Assembly: GCF_017873955.1 (NCBI RefSeq)
Contig: NZ_JAGGKS010000003.1
Location: forward strand, 248,001-312,000
Length of the DNA: 64,000 bases
Direction: 5' to 3'
Origin: Sedimentibacter acidaminivorans
Lineage (GTDB): Bacteria; Bacillota; Clostridia; Tissierellales; Sedimentibacteraceae
The notes beneath the pieces are model-generated. The model had not been told where the DNA came from. It saw only the letters and a list, made by a program, of their open reading frames with translations, and made no database searches. The position numbers and the translations under genes are program-made. Of the stretch, positions 53,623 to 62,017 are shown in pieces. Numbering within the stretch: position 1 is the first letter of the stretch; each line of letters starts with the position of its first letter.

Positions 53623-55689
53623 TTAGAAATTAAATAATTTTTTTTCTAACTCAGCAAAATTCGTTATTGGCAATTCACATTCTTTATTAACGCAGATATA
53701 ATAAGTTGATTTATCATCTTTTAAATTATAGTTTTTAATAAACTCTATCACTTCTGATGCTTCATCTAATTCAGTTTTTTCTAAAACTACCACAACAGTA
53801 TTTGGCAGATATTTACTTTTAATTAGTTTTTTTAATTTATTAATATCTTCTTTATTTTTCAGTATACATATTACCTCTCTTGATGGATAAAGTTCATACA
53901 TTATGGACAATAAAGCAAACGTGTAGCCAGATGGATATTCAGAAATAATATTTGTATAAAAATCTATTTGTTTTCTTGACATTTCTTCAAATTTTATATT
54001 ACCAGTAAGTTTTGAAAGTATTACAAGACACAAAGCTGCAACAGAATTACCAGATGCCATAGCCCCATCATATACTTCTTTTGGCCTATATATTAAACTT
54101 TCACTATCATTGCTAGTCAAGAAAAACCCACCATTTGTATTATCCCAGAATAATTTTATCATTTTATCATTAAATTTTACTGCCCTTTTTAAATAATGTA
54201 TTTCATATGTTGCTTCATACATTTCTATCAATGCCCATATATAAAATGCATAATCGTCAAGTGTCCCATTTTCAAGTGTTGAGCCATCCCTATATCTTAC
54301 CCCAATTTTATTATCTTCACCAATTAAATTTTTTTTAATAAACCTAAGCGCATTTTCAGAAGCACGCAGATATTTTTCATCGCCAAAAACTTTATATGCC
54401 ATAGCAAATGCTACTATCATCATTCCATTCCAAGATGTGAGTATTTTATCATCCTTATGAAGCTTAGTTCTTTTAAGTCGATATTCATACATCCTATTAA
54501 TCATAATTTCAATATTTTCATCTGTTTCAAAATAATTTTCATTATCTATTAAATTAGGGATATTTTTACCTTCAAAATTTCCTCTTTTAGTTATATCATA
54601 ATAATTATTAAAGTTCTTACCAGCCTCTTCACCTAAAATGCTTATTACTTCATCAGGTGTAAATACATAATATTTTCCTTCTTCTCCTTCACTGTCAGCA
54701 TCCTGTGCAGAATAAAATCCTCCATCTTCATTAGTCATTTCTCTTAAAATATAATCAAGTGTCTTTGTTACTACTTCTTTATATATTACTTTTTTAGTTA
54801 ATTGATATGCTTCTATATAACAAATTACCAATCCAGCATTGTCATAAAGCATCTTTTCAAAGTGAGGTACCAGCCATTTATCATCTGTTGAGTACCTTGA
54901 AAATCCAAATCCAATATGATCAAAAATACCGCCTCTGTACATACCATCTAATGTTTTTTCAACTATTTCCAATACCTTTTCATCATCTTCTAGTTCATAA
55001 TATTTCATTAAGAACATAATATTGCTAGGCTGAGGAAACTTAGGACTTTTACCAAATCCTCCATACTTTTTATCAAAACTTTTCCTAAATGTTTCCTTAG
55101 CCGTTTCTATTATATCTTTAGATAGATTGAATTTTTCTCCACGTATATTTTCTTGTTTCTTAATAATATCAGTTATATTACTGCTAGATTCTAGTATCTC
55201 ATCTTTGTTATTTTTCCATTTTGTCGTTACAATAGTCAATATATCCAATAAACCTTTAATTCCGTATCTTGATTGCTTAGGGAAATATGTACCTGCAAAA
55301 AATGGTTTTTGTTCAGCAGTCATAATTATAGTTAATGGCCATCCACCACTACCAGTTAACCTCTGTGCTACGCTCATATAAACAGAATCAATATCAGGAC
55401 GTTCCTCTCTATCGACTTTAATACATACAAAATCCTTATTCAAAGCTTCCGCAACCTCAGCATCCTCAAATGATTTATGTGCCATTACATGGCACCAGTG
55501 ACAAGTTGGTTTTTATAACCAACGTCATGAGTACCCAATAGAAAGAAATACTGGCTTATCTTCATCTTTTGCTTTGTCAAACGCCTCTTGGCCCCAAGGG
55601 AACCAATCCACTGGATTGTTAGCGTGCTGCAATAGATAAGGAGATTTCTCATTTATTAATCTATTGGGTACTCTATTTGAGTTAGTCAT
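53623..55689 (-). pseudogene. Thioredoxin-domain DUF255 (YyaL-type) gene disrupted by a 21-nt insertion
   Basis: The full frame, 689 codons from ATG 55689, encodes a DUF255/YyaL protein: a thioredoxin-like N-terminal domain ([36 protein letters not shown]) plus an (alpha/alpha)6-barrel region to the C-terminus. Codons 55-61 (55527-55507) are a 21-nt in-frame insertion that includes TGA and TAA, directly before the catalytic TCHWCHV. Everything else is open. Restart at ATG 55485 would give 620 residues lacking the CxxC. It is called a pseudogene unless the stops are bypassed or the insertion is an assembly artefact. Confidence 0.8.
55507..55527 (-). other. Hairpin-forming 21-nt in-frame insertion with two stop codons
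   Basis: On the minus strand the codons are TGA CGT TGG TTA TAA AAA CCA. GTTGGTT within it pairs with AACCAAC, and TGAC pairs with GTCA just downstream. A paralogous fragment at 56682-56810 reads GGTTATTCAACTTGTCACTG across the same site without the insertion. Confidence 0.8.
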
Positions 55690-55724
55690 TTAATCACACC
55701 CTTTCATATATTATTTTTCATATT

Positions 55725-55950
55725 TCATATATTATAATCCTTATGGATTTTAGCAAATGAGTTTACTGCTGGCTTGATTTTTTTATGCAAAAAATCCAAA
55801 TATCCTTTTTCTAATTCTTCATTCATTTGTATTACAGAAAAACTTCTACTCCATTATATATGAAATCCGGTAATATAATTTCATTACCATCATCAGTCAT
55901 AGATATATTATCAACTGTCTCAAATGGTTCATAATATGAGCTATATGCAA
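55725..55950 (-). pseudogene. Coding fragments upstream of the DUF255 gene
   Basis: Two adjacent open stretches lie on the minus strand without a ribosome site. The first (55950-55832) translates to a plausible C-terminal end, SYYEPFETVDNISMTDDGN... ending GVEVFL. The second (55826-55725) gives 33 residues beginning MNEELEKGYLDF. They look like remains of one degraded gene, whose family I do not recognise. Confidence 0.4.
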
Positions 55951-55959
55951 TTTAAAGTT

Positions 55960-56400
55960 TTACAAATATCCAAGAAGCACATTCATAAATTCCTGTTCCG
56001 TCTTAATAAGATTTTTTGCCAAATCCACACTTTCGTTAGAAGCAGTCTTATATTTATTGATATACATGCTGACTGATTTAATACCCATATTGCAGCCATC
56101 AATCATTAAGTCAGCAATTTGATGGGTATCATCGTTTATCATCAGTTTCATTTCTGTGCTTATCCACGAAAAGGCCTTTGCCATACCTTGCGGGTCTTTC
56201 TCCTCTTCGTTATATTTATTTAACTTTTGATGGCATTCATCACCAATTTTAATATGCTTATCATTGTACTCATCTATAATAGACTTAAGCTTCTCATTTT
56301 TAATATAAGGTTGTACCTGCTCCATACTATTTGTAGCTGATTTACACCCCGCATTACATTCCTTCAAAAGATTAATTGTATCTTCGTTCACAGTAGTCAT
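55960..56400 (-). CDS. Ferritin-like four-helix protein (DUF2383-like)
   Basis: This all-helical 146-residue protein has the periodicity of a four-helix bundle: INLLKECNAGCKSATNSMEQ, LKSIIDEYNDKHIKIGDECHQKL, AFSWISTEMKLMINDDTHQIADLMIDGCNMG and the C-terminal helix. The pattern resembles small ferritin-like proteins such as DUF2383, with several His and Glu but no certain diiron site. ATG 56400 has a ribosome-like AAAGGATG. It is intact, although it is surrounded by degraded genes. Confidence 0.7.
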   Translation of the reverse strand: MTTVNEDTINLLKECNAGCKSATNSMEQVQPYIKNEKLKSIIDEYNDKHIKIGDECHQKLNKYNEEEKDPQGMAKAFSWISTEMKLMINDDTHQIADLMIDGCNMGIKSVSMYINKYKTASNESVDLAKNLIKTEQEFMNVLLGYL

Positions 56401-56523
56401 CCTTTCTATTTTATTTATCGTTAGTATGAATAGAAATGAATTTTTTTATACTATAAAATCTTTTTTATTTGCAATCAGTCATTACAAAATCTTTTCCAAA
56501 CCAACCGCGTAAATAGTATAGAA

Positions 56524-56654
56524 ATTTTTTGTATTTACTTTAACATTAAGAACAGTTAATACAACAGTATTTTAACCTGCAGGGGATACTTTAAATGTAT
56601 ATGTTCATGATGGAACACAAACAGCATGTGCATTTGGAGATGCATGGAATTAGT
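56524..56654 (+). pseudogene. Fragment of an unidentified protein C-terminus
   Basis: An open stretch on the plus strand reads FVFTLTLRTVNTTVF, then a TAA, then PAGDTLNVYVHDGTQTACAF and GDAWN before TAG. The composition suggests the end of an extracytoplasmic beta-rich protein. No start or promoter is seen. Confidence 0.4.
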
Positions 56655-56681
56655 TGATTATAGAAATTAACTATTAAATAC

Positions 56682-56810
56682 ATGGCACCAGTGACAAGTT
56701 GAATAACCTATGGATAAAAATATAGGTTTGTTTTCTTCTTTTGCTTTTGTAAAAGCTTCTTCACCCCAAGGATACCATTTAACTGGATTATATGCATGTT
56801 GAAGAAGATG
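56682..56810 (-). pseudogene. N-terminal fragment of a second DUF255 (YyaL-type) gene
   Basis: About 43 codons encode [19 protein letters not shown], continuing through [17 protein letters not shown], and end abruptly. It matches the N-terminal thioredoxin-like domain of the gene at 53623-55689, including an intact CHWC, but is clearly diverged in sequence. No start codon in context and no downstream domain remain. It is a relic of a paralogue or a transferred allele. Confidence 0.75.
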
Positions 56811-56817
56811 TATGTTA

Positions 56818-57072
56818 TTACTGCTGCCATAAAATATATAACTCCTGTTCTAATGGAACTGAAGTTTTATTTCTTGGTTTTTCAATATTATTTTTTATGT
56901 TTTTATTGTTTTTGGGTTTATTATTATACTTATCTATGTCTTGTCTAACACCATCAAATGTTTTTCTATTGATTTTTTTAGCATACAATTCATATATCTT
57001 TTTTCTTCTATCACTTTCCAAAACACCTGTCGCCCTGATTCTCCAGTTACAAACATTGTGCGTTGTAAACAT
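56818..57072 (-). CDS. Hypothetical 84-residue ORF in a degraded region
   Basis: This basic, Asn/Lys-rich ORF ([20 protein letters not shown] region, then a repetitive [13 protein letters not shown] tract) has no clear ribosome site and no recognised family. It overlaps no other gene but lies among gene fragments. It may be a broken gene end and not a functional protein. Confidence 0.3.
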   Translation of the reverse strand: MFTTHNVCNWRIRATGVLESDRRKKIYELYAKKINRKTFDGVRQDIDKYNNKPKNNKNIKNNIEKPRNKTSVPLEQELYILWQQ

Positions 57073-57219
57073 TCTTATAGATCTTTAAACCGTCTCCCGT
57101 GTTAGCATAAACAATTTGTCATTTTAGTAGCCATGTAGGCTTTCCACTATTTGATGTGCAACTTCCGTAATTTTTTTTGATAATAAATAATATACCTATC
57201 CTCAAAATTTCTTTGGAAA
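57073..57219. other. Non-coding debris between fragments
   Basis: No intact reading frame, promoter or repeat was found here. Composition is like the rest of the degraded segment. Confidence 0.35.
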
Positions 57220-57338
57220 TTACATTTCAAATAGTAATAGTAATAATAGCGCTATTATTATTATAAAAATTATAACACAATAATATGCAATTTTCTTTTT
57301 TTCTTAGTCCATTCTTTCAAATATTTATACTCTTTCAT
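57220..57338 (-). pseudogene. Small membrane-protein gene with an A-tract frameshift
   Basis: ATG 57338 has a GAGG ribosome site and begins MKEYKYLKEWTKK. After the poly-A tract the productive frame shifts, giving KKIAYYCVIIFIIIIALL and a stop at 57220. Reading across the shift yields a 38-residue, single-helix membrane protein. The frameshift may be a mutation or a sequencing error in the A-run. Confidence 0.4.
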
Positions 57339-57454
57339 AAAAAAACCTCTTTTATTAATTTGATAATTAATATTAACCAAAATACATCTTTTCCGCTTTA
57401 GCGTCAGCTGTTAGAATCTCTATACCCTACTTATTTTGTTTTTGTTTTAATAAC

Positions 57455-57482
57455 GCGAAGCGCCGCCACAAAGTGGCTTCGT
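57455..57482. repeat. GC-rich hairpin element
   Basis: GCGAA and GCCAC pair with TTCGT and GTGGC, with a small bulge. It is an unusually GC-rich palindrome in AT-rich debris. No second copy was noticed in the window. Confidence 0.4.
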
Positions 57483-57503
57483 GCTTAGATACTGTTTCTA
57501 CCC

Positions 57504-58167
57504 TTATTCATTGACATTATATTGAATGATTAATTTATCTATCTTTGAAATTTCATCATCATTAATTGTGTAAACTCTTCCTTTGTCATGTAAAACTTCT
57601 ATAGTAATAATTTTTTTCACTATATCCTATTTCAGGTAAATATCTCTTCATAACTTCAATTATACCTTTTACATATTCATTTTCAAACTCTTCATCATTT
57701 AAATTATCAAAGTCACCGTTAAACGTCTTCACATTAAATTCATCAATATATAATAAAATATCGTTATATGCTAAACTAATAATGTTAATAGGATATATTG
57801 ATATATCAACTAGATAACCATTTCCTGAATCATTTATATTTTCAATCTCATATTTTGATTTTGAATAAATTGATTTATAAAGATTTATAATCTCATTTTG
57901 CATTTCTTCTGTTAAATTTCTTATATCAAAATAGTTAGCAAAAGCATTTGATTCAATATTTAATCCATTCATATATATTTCTTCTACTTTGTTTATCTCT
58001 AGTCCTGTTATTTCGCTGTACTTTATAAAATTGCCTTTATACATAGCATCCATTGCACTGTCTACATAGGCATTTACTTCAATATGATTATTATCATTAA
58101 CGCAACCGGTTAGAATTAATAACATTATAATAACTAAAAAATTCACTTTGATTTTTTTTATTATCAT
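57504..58167 (-). pseudogene. Lipoprotein gene with a frameshift at an A7 tract
   Basis: ATG 58167 begins a 193-residue lipoprotein with signal peptide and lipobox LTGC. The C-terminal end of this frame (57586) is off-register. Beyond the A7 run at 57617-57611 a +1 frame continues for about 37 codons (IITIEVLHDKGRVYTINDDE... ending IIQYNVNE, stop at 57504) with convincing composition. The ancestral protein was probably about 230 residues. It resembles small clostridial lipoproteins with a helical DUF5105-like domain, but I cannot name the family firmly. Sequencing error is possible. Confidence 0.6.
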
Positions 58168-58186
58168 ATAAAGTCCTTTCTTATAA

Positions 58187-58624
58187 TTAATCTATTTGTA
58201 TACTTTTATGAAATTTACTCTTATCAAAATCTTGATTTAATTTTCTATTTAAAACTTTGAATTTTCTATAAGAGAATATATCCCTTTCCATTTGTTCGAT
58301 TTCTTCTACCATATTTTTATCTATGGAAATAATTTCAACATAAACTTCATCGCCCATTTCATTTTCTTGTAATTCATACACCTTTACGGTATTATTATTT
58401 TTATCATGCACTGTTTTTTTCGTTTTATATTTTATATTTTCATTGTAAATTATGAGTTCACGTTCATCTTCTTCATATCTAAATTTAGAGATCGTGCCAT
58501 CTTCATTCATTATTTCACTTTCTGTAATTTTCACATAGCCTTCATCTGCAAATACAATTATGTTATATGAAACCAAAAATACAATTATTAAAATTATAAA
58601 TTCAGTAATTGCATAGGTCTTCAT
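58187..58624 (-). CDS. Hypothetical secreted protein
   Basis: This 145-residue protein has a signal-peptide-like N-terminus (MKTYAITEFIILIIVFLVSYNIIVFADEG) and a highly charged mature part with VKITESEIMNEDGTISKFRY and a helical C-terminus. There is no lipobox cysteine. ATG 58624 follows AAAGGAG. It lies 20 bp upstream of the frameshifted lipoprotein gene and is probably co-transcribed, so the two may act together at the cell surface. The family is not recognised. Confidence 0.65.
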   Translation of the reverse strand: MKTYAITEFIILIIVFLVSYNIIVFADEGYVKITESEIMNEDGTISKFRYEEDERELIIYNENIKYKTKKTVHDKNNNTVKVYELQENEMGDEVYVEIISIDKNMVEEIEQMERDIFSYRKFKVLNRKLNQDFDKSKFHKSIQID

Positions 58625-58799
58625 AAAATCTCCTTTCAAAAAATTTATATTTTAAATCAATATCTTGTATCAATAATTGTTTTATATAATTTATTCTTTT
58701 TTTTCTGATGACAAATCATATTTTTTATTTACACTAAAAAACTTTATATCTAGAAAAAATTTTTTTCAAGTCTTCAATACTAAATTCCTAAATCTTTAT

Positions 58800-59549
58800 T
58801 TATTTTAGAAAATTTTTTATTATTTTTGAATATTCAATATCATTTGATATAACTGCTGGATGAAACCCATTCAAAAATACACATTTCTCTCCATATTGTA
58901 CTATTTCCAAAATTGAAGTATATTCATCCTCAAAATCATTTCTAATCATATCATCAGTTTTGCTTGCAGTAAGTAGCAATGGAACTTTTAGTTCTGATAA
59001 TTCTTTTTTGATTAAGGGACAATGTTCTTTCGCAAATTGTAGCAAGCAATTCGTGTCATTATCAACAACACTTTCCCAATCGTTACCGTGACAAAAAACA
59101 TAAAATTGTTTTGCAATTTCATTTTGTTTAGAATAACACCGTTCTTCTAATAGATTTACTGCAAAATCACGTGCCAGAGTTCTTCCATCAAAACTGTCTG
59201 CTACAACTTTCTTTACTAAATCCGGTCTTTCTAGAGCAACATTAAGGGCTACCCAAGCACCACCGCTTGTTCCCAGTAAATTGACATTTTCCAAGGATAA
59301 AAACTCTAATAGGGCAATTGTCTGCATTGCTTCATCATACCATAGTTCTAAAGGAAATTCCTCCAGTCGTTGAGATTTACCATGTCCTAAAAAATCTATC
59401 GTAACTACTCTATACTTATCTAAATATAACTTGATTATAGATTCAAACATTTTAGAAGAAGCAGTGTTGCCGTGTAAAAATACCAAGGGTTCTCCATTTC
59501 CGTTTTCTTCATAATAAATATTTTTGTTCTTATATTCAAAATATGCCAT
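58800..59549 (-). CDS. Alpha/beta hydrolase
   Basis: This is a 249-residue alpha/beta-hydrolase-fold enzyme. The oxyanion motif LVFLHGNTASS is followed by the nucleophile elbow LLGTSGGAWVAL (Ser95), a candidate acid in LLTASKTDDMI and the catalytic His in FLNGFHPAVIS. It has no signal peptide, so it is cytoplasmic. It could be an esterase, lipase or C-C hydrolase; substrate is not inferable. The start has a GGAGG-like site. It is preceded by a CD3324-type gene. Confidence 0.92.
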   Translation of the reverse strand: MAYFEYKNKNIYYEENGNGEPLVFLHGNTASSKMFESIIKLYLDKYRVVTIDFLGHGKSQRLEEFPLELWYDEAMQTIALLEFLSLENVNLLGTSGGAWVALNVALERPDLVKKVVADSFDGRTLARDFAVNLLEERCYSKQNEIAKQFYVFCHGNDWESVVDNDTNCLLQFAKEHCPLIKKELSELKVPLLLTASKTDDMIRNDFEDEYTSILEIVQYGEKCVFLNGFHPAVISNDIEYSKIIKNFLK

Positions 59550-59632
59550 TTAAAATTCCTCCTATATTTGTTTTTATAAGTATACCATTTACAAAAGTAA
59601 TAGTTCTACCACAAACATTTTTATAATAAAAC

Positions 59633-59660
59633 GAGTGCCATAACAATTGCTATGACACTC
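59633..59660 (-). terminator. Hairpin after the CD3324-type gene
   Basis: GAGTGCCATA pairs imperfectly with TATGACACTC across a CAATTG-containing loop, a few bases after the stop of the gene at 59672. The T-run is weak. Confidence 0.6.
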
Positions 59661-59671
59661 ACAATAAATAT

Positions 59672-59944
59672 CTATTTTTTCTTTTGTTGAAGAATAATTC
59701 GCTTTATGCTTTTGAGAACTAGATAGTATTTTTCTGATAACTCATCGAATGACATACCCGATTGATAGTCCTGATAAATATCGCGATTTCTATCAGCCAG
59801 AATAATCTTTACTCCTGTTTTACTTCCCCATTTTTTTCGTGTGTTTTCTTTTCGAGGAATGTAAACCAACTCACCATCTATATATTTTTGAACTTCTTCA
59901 ATTATCTCATTTGGCAAAATATCATTTGCCTTAAAATAGCCCAT
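59672..59944 (-). CDS. CD3324 family protein (helix-turn-helix, Mor-like)
   Basis: This 90-residue protein is of the CD3324 type: ILPNEIIEEVQKYIDGELVY, IPRKENTRKKWGSKTG, then a C-terminal HTH-like DYQSGMSFDELSEKYYLVLKSIKRII. The overall layout recalls the C-terminal part of Mor/C activators. It is probably a small DNA-binding regulator. It starts at ATG 59944 with a strong AGGAGGTG. Target and signal are unknown. Confidence 0.82.
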   Translation of the reverse strand: MGYFKANDILPNEIIEEVQKYIDGELVYIPRKENTRKKWGSKTGVKIILADRNRDIYQDYQSGMSFDELSEKYYLVLKSIKRIILQQKKK

Positions 59945-59959
59945 TCTGCACCTCCTGAT

Positions 59960-60130
59960 TAAATATTGGATTAGCAGTAGCTATTACATTCGCCTATTTA
60001 AATTTAATTCTCTGTGCAATAGCCCTGCTATTAGCACAGTTTAGTTCCAACACCCATCATACAAACCACCTTTCTTTTCTCTTTTTTTAGTATACTATAT
60101 GGTTATATTAAAAACAATACAGCAGTTGTT
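59960..60130. other. Intergenic region with a hairpin upstream of the CD3324-type gene
   Basis: An inverted repeat at 60013-60038 (TGTGCAATAGC...GCTATTAGCACA, one bulge) lies 70 bp upstream of the CD3324-type start. It could be an attenuator or operator. No gene is seen in the remainder. Confidence 0.4.
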
Positions 60131-60292
60131 TTATTGAATATTAATTTTTCCTTGGTCTGTATAGATTACTTTGTCAGCATAACCATAGCAGTTATGATGT
60201 AAAAACATCTCATCTGAGATGCTTAATAAAACAAATAATCTGTAATTCAAAGTAACATTGTTTTTAGCAACCTTTGTTTGCTTATATAAACA
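60131..60292 (-). other. In-frame open extension after the LysM amber codon
   Basis: Directly after the TAG stop of the LysM gene, 53 further codons stay open in the same frame to TAA at 60133-60131. They encode plausible protein such as LHHNCYGYADKVIYTDQGK. It may be a fused gene remnant, a former C-terminus, or chance. Confidence 0.35.
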
Positions 60293-61126
60293 CTAGAAAT
60301 TATACAATGTTTGAGCAGATATATAACTTTCTTCAAACAAATTAATTTGATTAAGAATATCATTAGATATGTTAGTAGTAGTATCCAAATCTTGATTCTC
60401 TATTGCTTGACCTAGTGAATCTATTGCTTCAGAAAATTGCAATATAGCTTGATTATATTCACTAGAAAAATCTGGATTCAAATCATTCCATACAACATTT
60501 AAAAAATCAAAATTATTATTTACTAAATTCCAATTTCCTACTTCGGCATTAAGTGTAATTGATCTAGCCAAATATTTTAATCTAATTATATTAGTTGATA
60601 ATTTTGTCTCGTAAAAATCAAGAATAAATGAAGTGTATAGAGAAATAATATTAGCATTTACCTCGGACTCATATACATTCTCAGAAGCTATTGCATTTTC
60701 TAAATTAATTATTGCTTCATTTATATTAATAATTAAATTTAGTGGAATTAAGTTTTCTTCAAGCATTGGCTTTAATTCATCAAAATTACTTTTTATTATA
60801 GCCAACCTGCTATTAGCTTCATTCCAATTTTGATTATTTATGTCATCTATGATTTCCCCTACTGTTATATCAATTGTTTCCAACTGTTTCGGTGCAATAA
60901 TAGATAACACTTGCCTTGGTATGGATATTGCACGACTTGGAATATTTTTTATTTGCCTTGGAATAGATATTATTTGTCCAATAGTAATATATTTGTCTTT
61001 TATAATTTGTGGATTCGTTAACATTAACAAATTCAATGGTATTCTATATTTATGTGCTATTTTATTTAAAGTATCATCTGGGCGCACTATATATGTTTCA
61101 TAAGGATAAAAAACATTTTTCTTCAT
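60293..61126 (-). CDS. LysM domain protein
   Basis: This 277-residue protein has one N-terminal LysM domain (about 8-55, ETYIVRPDDTLNKIAHKYRIP and KYITIGQIISIPRQ). A repetitive SIPRQ/RAISIPRQVLSI linker follows, then a helical region of about 190 residues with repeated 'INEAIINLENAI' and 'FSEAIDSLGQAI' units. No signal peptide is present. LysM plus helical repeats and lack of an export signal fit a mother-cell spore-coat or cortex-associated protein, but this is inference. Start at ATG 61126 with GAGAGGAG upstream. Confidence 0.8.
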   Translation of the reverse strand: MKKNVFYPYETYIVRPDDTLNKIAHKYRIPLNLLMLTNPQIIKDKYITIGQIISIPRQIKNIPSRAISIPRQVLSIIAPKQLETIDITVGEIIDDINNQNWNEANSRLAIIKSNFDELKPMLEENLIPLNLIININEAIINLENAIASENVYESEVNANIISLYTSFILDFYETKLSTNIIRLKYLARSITLNAEVGNWNLVNNNFDFLNVVWNDLNPDFSSEYNQAILQFSEAIDSLGQAIENQDLDTTTNISNDILNQINLFEESYISAQTLYNF

Positions 61127-61287
61127 AAAAAATTTCTCCTCTCGCATGTTATTAGTAATTATATTATGAATAAAAGGCTGCTTTAGTTCATAGTATTTAT
61201 TGTTTTTTATAACAAAAAAACTTCTAAAAGGATGTACCAATCAAGCTATATATTTAAAAAACATATACAAAAAAATCAACTTGCATT

Positions 61288-61803
61288 TCAATTATCATTT
61301 ATTAGTTTATCTCTTGGATGTGGTGGAAGATTTATTATTTCTTCTTCAATAGGTTCCCCTTGTATAATTTTATTTAAATTATAATAAAAACTAGTTGTAA
61401 TATTTGGAAAAAGTCTAATATTTAAAGTTGTTATTTTATAATACCCTAAACTTTCTATTGTTAAGTCATAAGTTGTAAAAAAATATTCTGGACTTTCAAT
61501 TAAATCTCCTAGGAGATTTGCTACAGGTAATTCAATTATAGTTGGATTTTCAGTTGCTATTAAACTTTTAACAGGAACTTGGGTATCCCCTTGTTTGGTA
61601 TAAATTGTAATAACAGCATCTATTGGAAACTCCCTACCTAAATCTTTAGTTATATAAATTTCTAAAAATCCAGTTTCAGTATTAACAGGAGTTTCAGTCA
61701 TAAAAACACTATAAGTAGAATTTACTTTTTTATAATTACGTTTACTATAACTTGTGTAAGTTTCATCTATATTAAATATCTTTCTTATATCATGATAATT
61801 CAA
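61288..61803 (-). CDS. SleC-prodomain-like carboxypeptidase-regulatory-fold protein
   Basis: This 171-residue protein is dominated by a beta-sandwich resembling the N-terminal domain of SleC-type spore cortex-lytic enzymes: GFLEIYITKDLGREFPIDAVITIY, TIIELPVANL, and TYDLTIESLGYYKITTLNIRLFPN. No peptidoglycan-hydrolase domain is present here, so it is a stand-alone version. It lies 162 bp upstream of the LysM gene on the same strand. A role at the spore or cell wall is plausible, not proven. Confidence 0.65.
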   Translation of the reverse strand: MNYHDIRKIFNIDETYTSYSKRNYKKVNSTYSVFMTETPVNTETGFLEIYITKDLGREFPIDAVITIYTKQGDTQVPVKSLIATENPTIIELPVANLLGDLIESPEYFFTTYDLTIESLGYYKITTLNIRLFPNITTSFYYNLNKIIQGEPIEEEIINLPPHPRDKLINDN

Positions 61804-62008
61804 TTTAATGTACCTCCTTTAAAACCATCTGCAAATTATCTTTATTTTACATTATATGTGCTTATTAATTTAATGTATCTAATTACCTTAATGAATTAAA
61901 TTTATTAAGATAATATTATTTTAATAAACAATTTTAGAAACCTATTTTTACTAGAATAAAAATCTCAAACATGTAAAAAATAATAATTGAAAATAAAAAA
62001 TAGTTAGG
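61804..62008. other. Divergent intergenic region
   Basis: This AT-rich divergent spacer lies between the SleC-prodomain-like gene and the phospholipase-C-like gene. No confident promoter pair or other element was identified. Confidence 0.35.
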
Positions 62009-62017
62009 ATGGTTCAA

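Noticed and set aside
55525-55527. TGA in the DUF255 gene as a selenocysteine codon
   Set aside because: A TAA follows four codons later in the same frame and the inserted residues are absent from the family; Sec read-through would not restore the protein.
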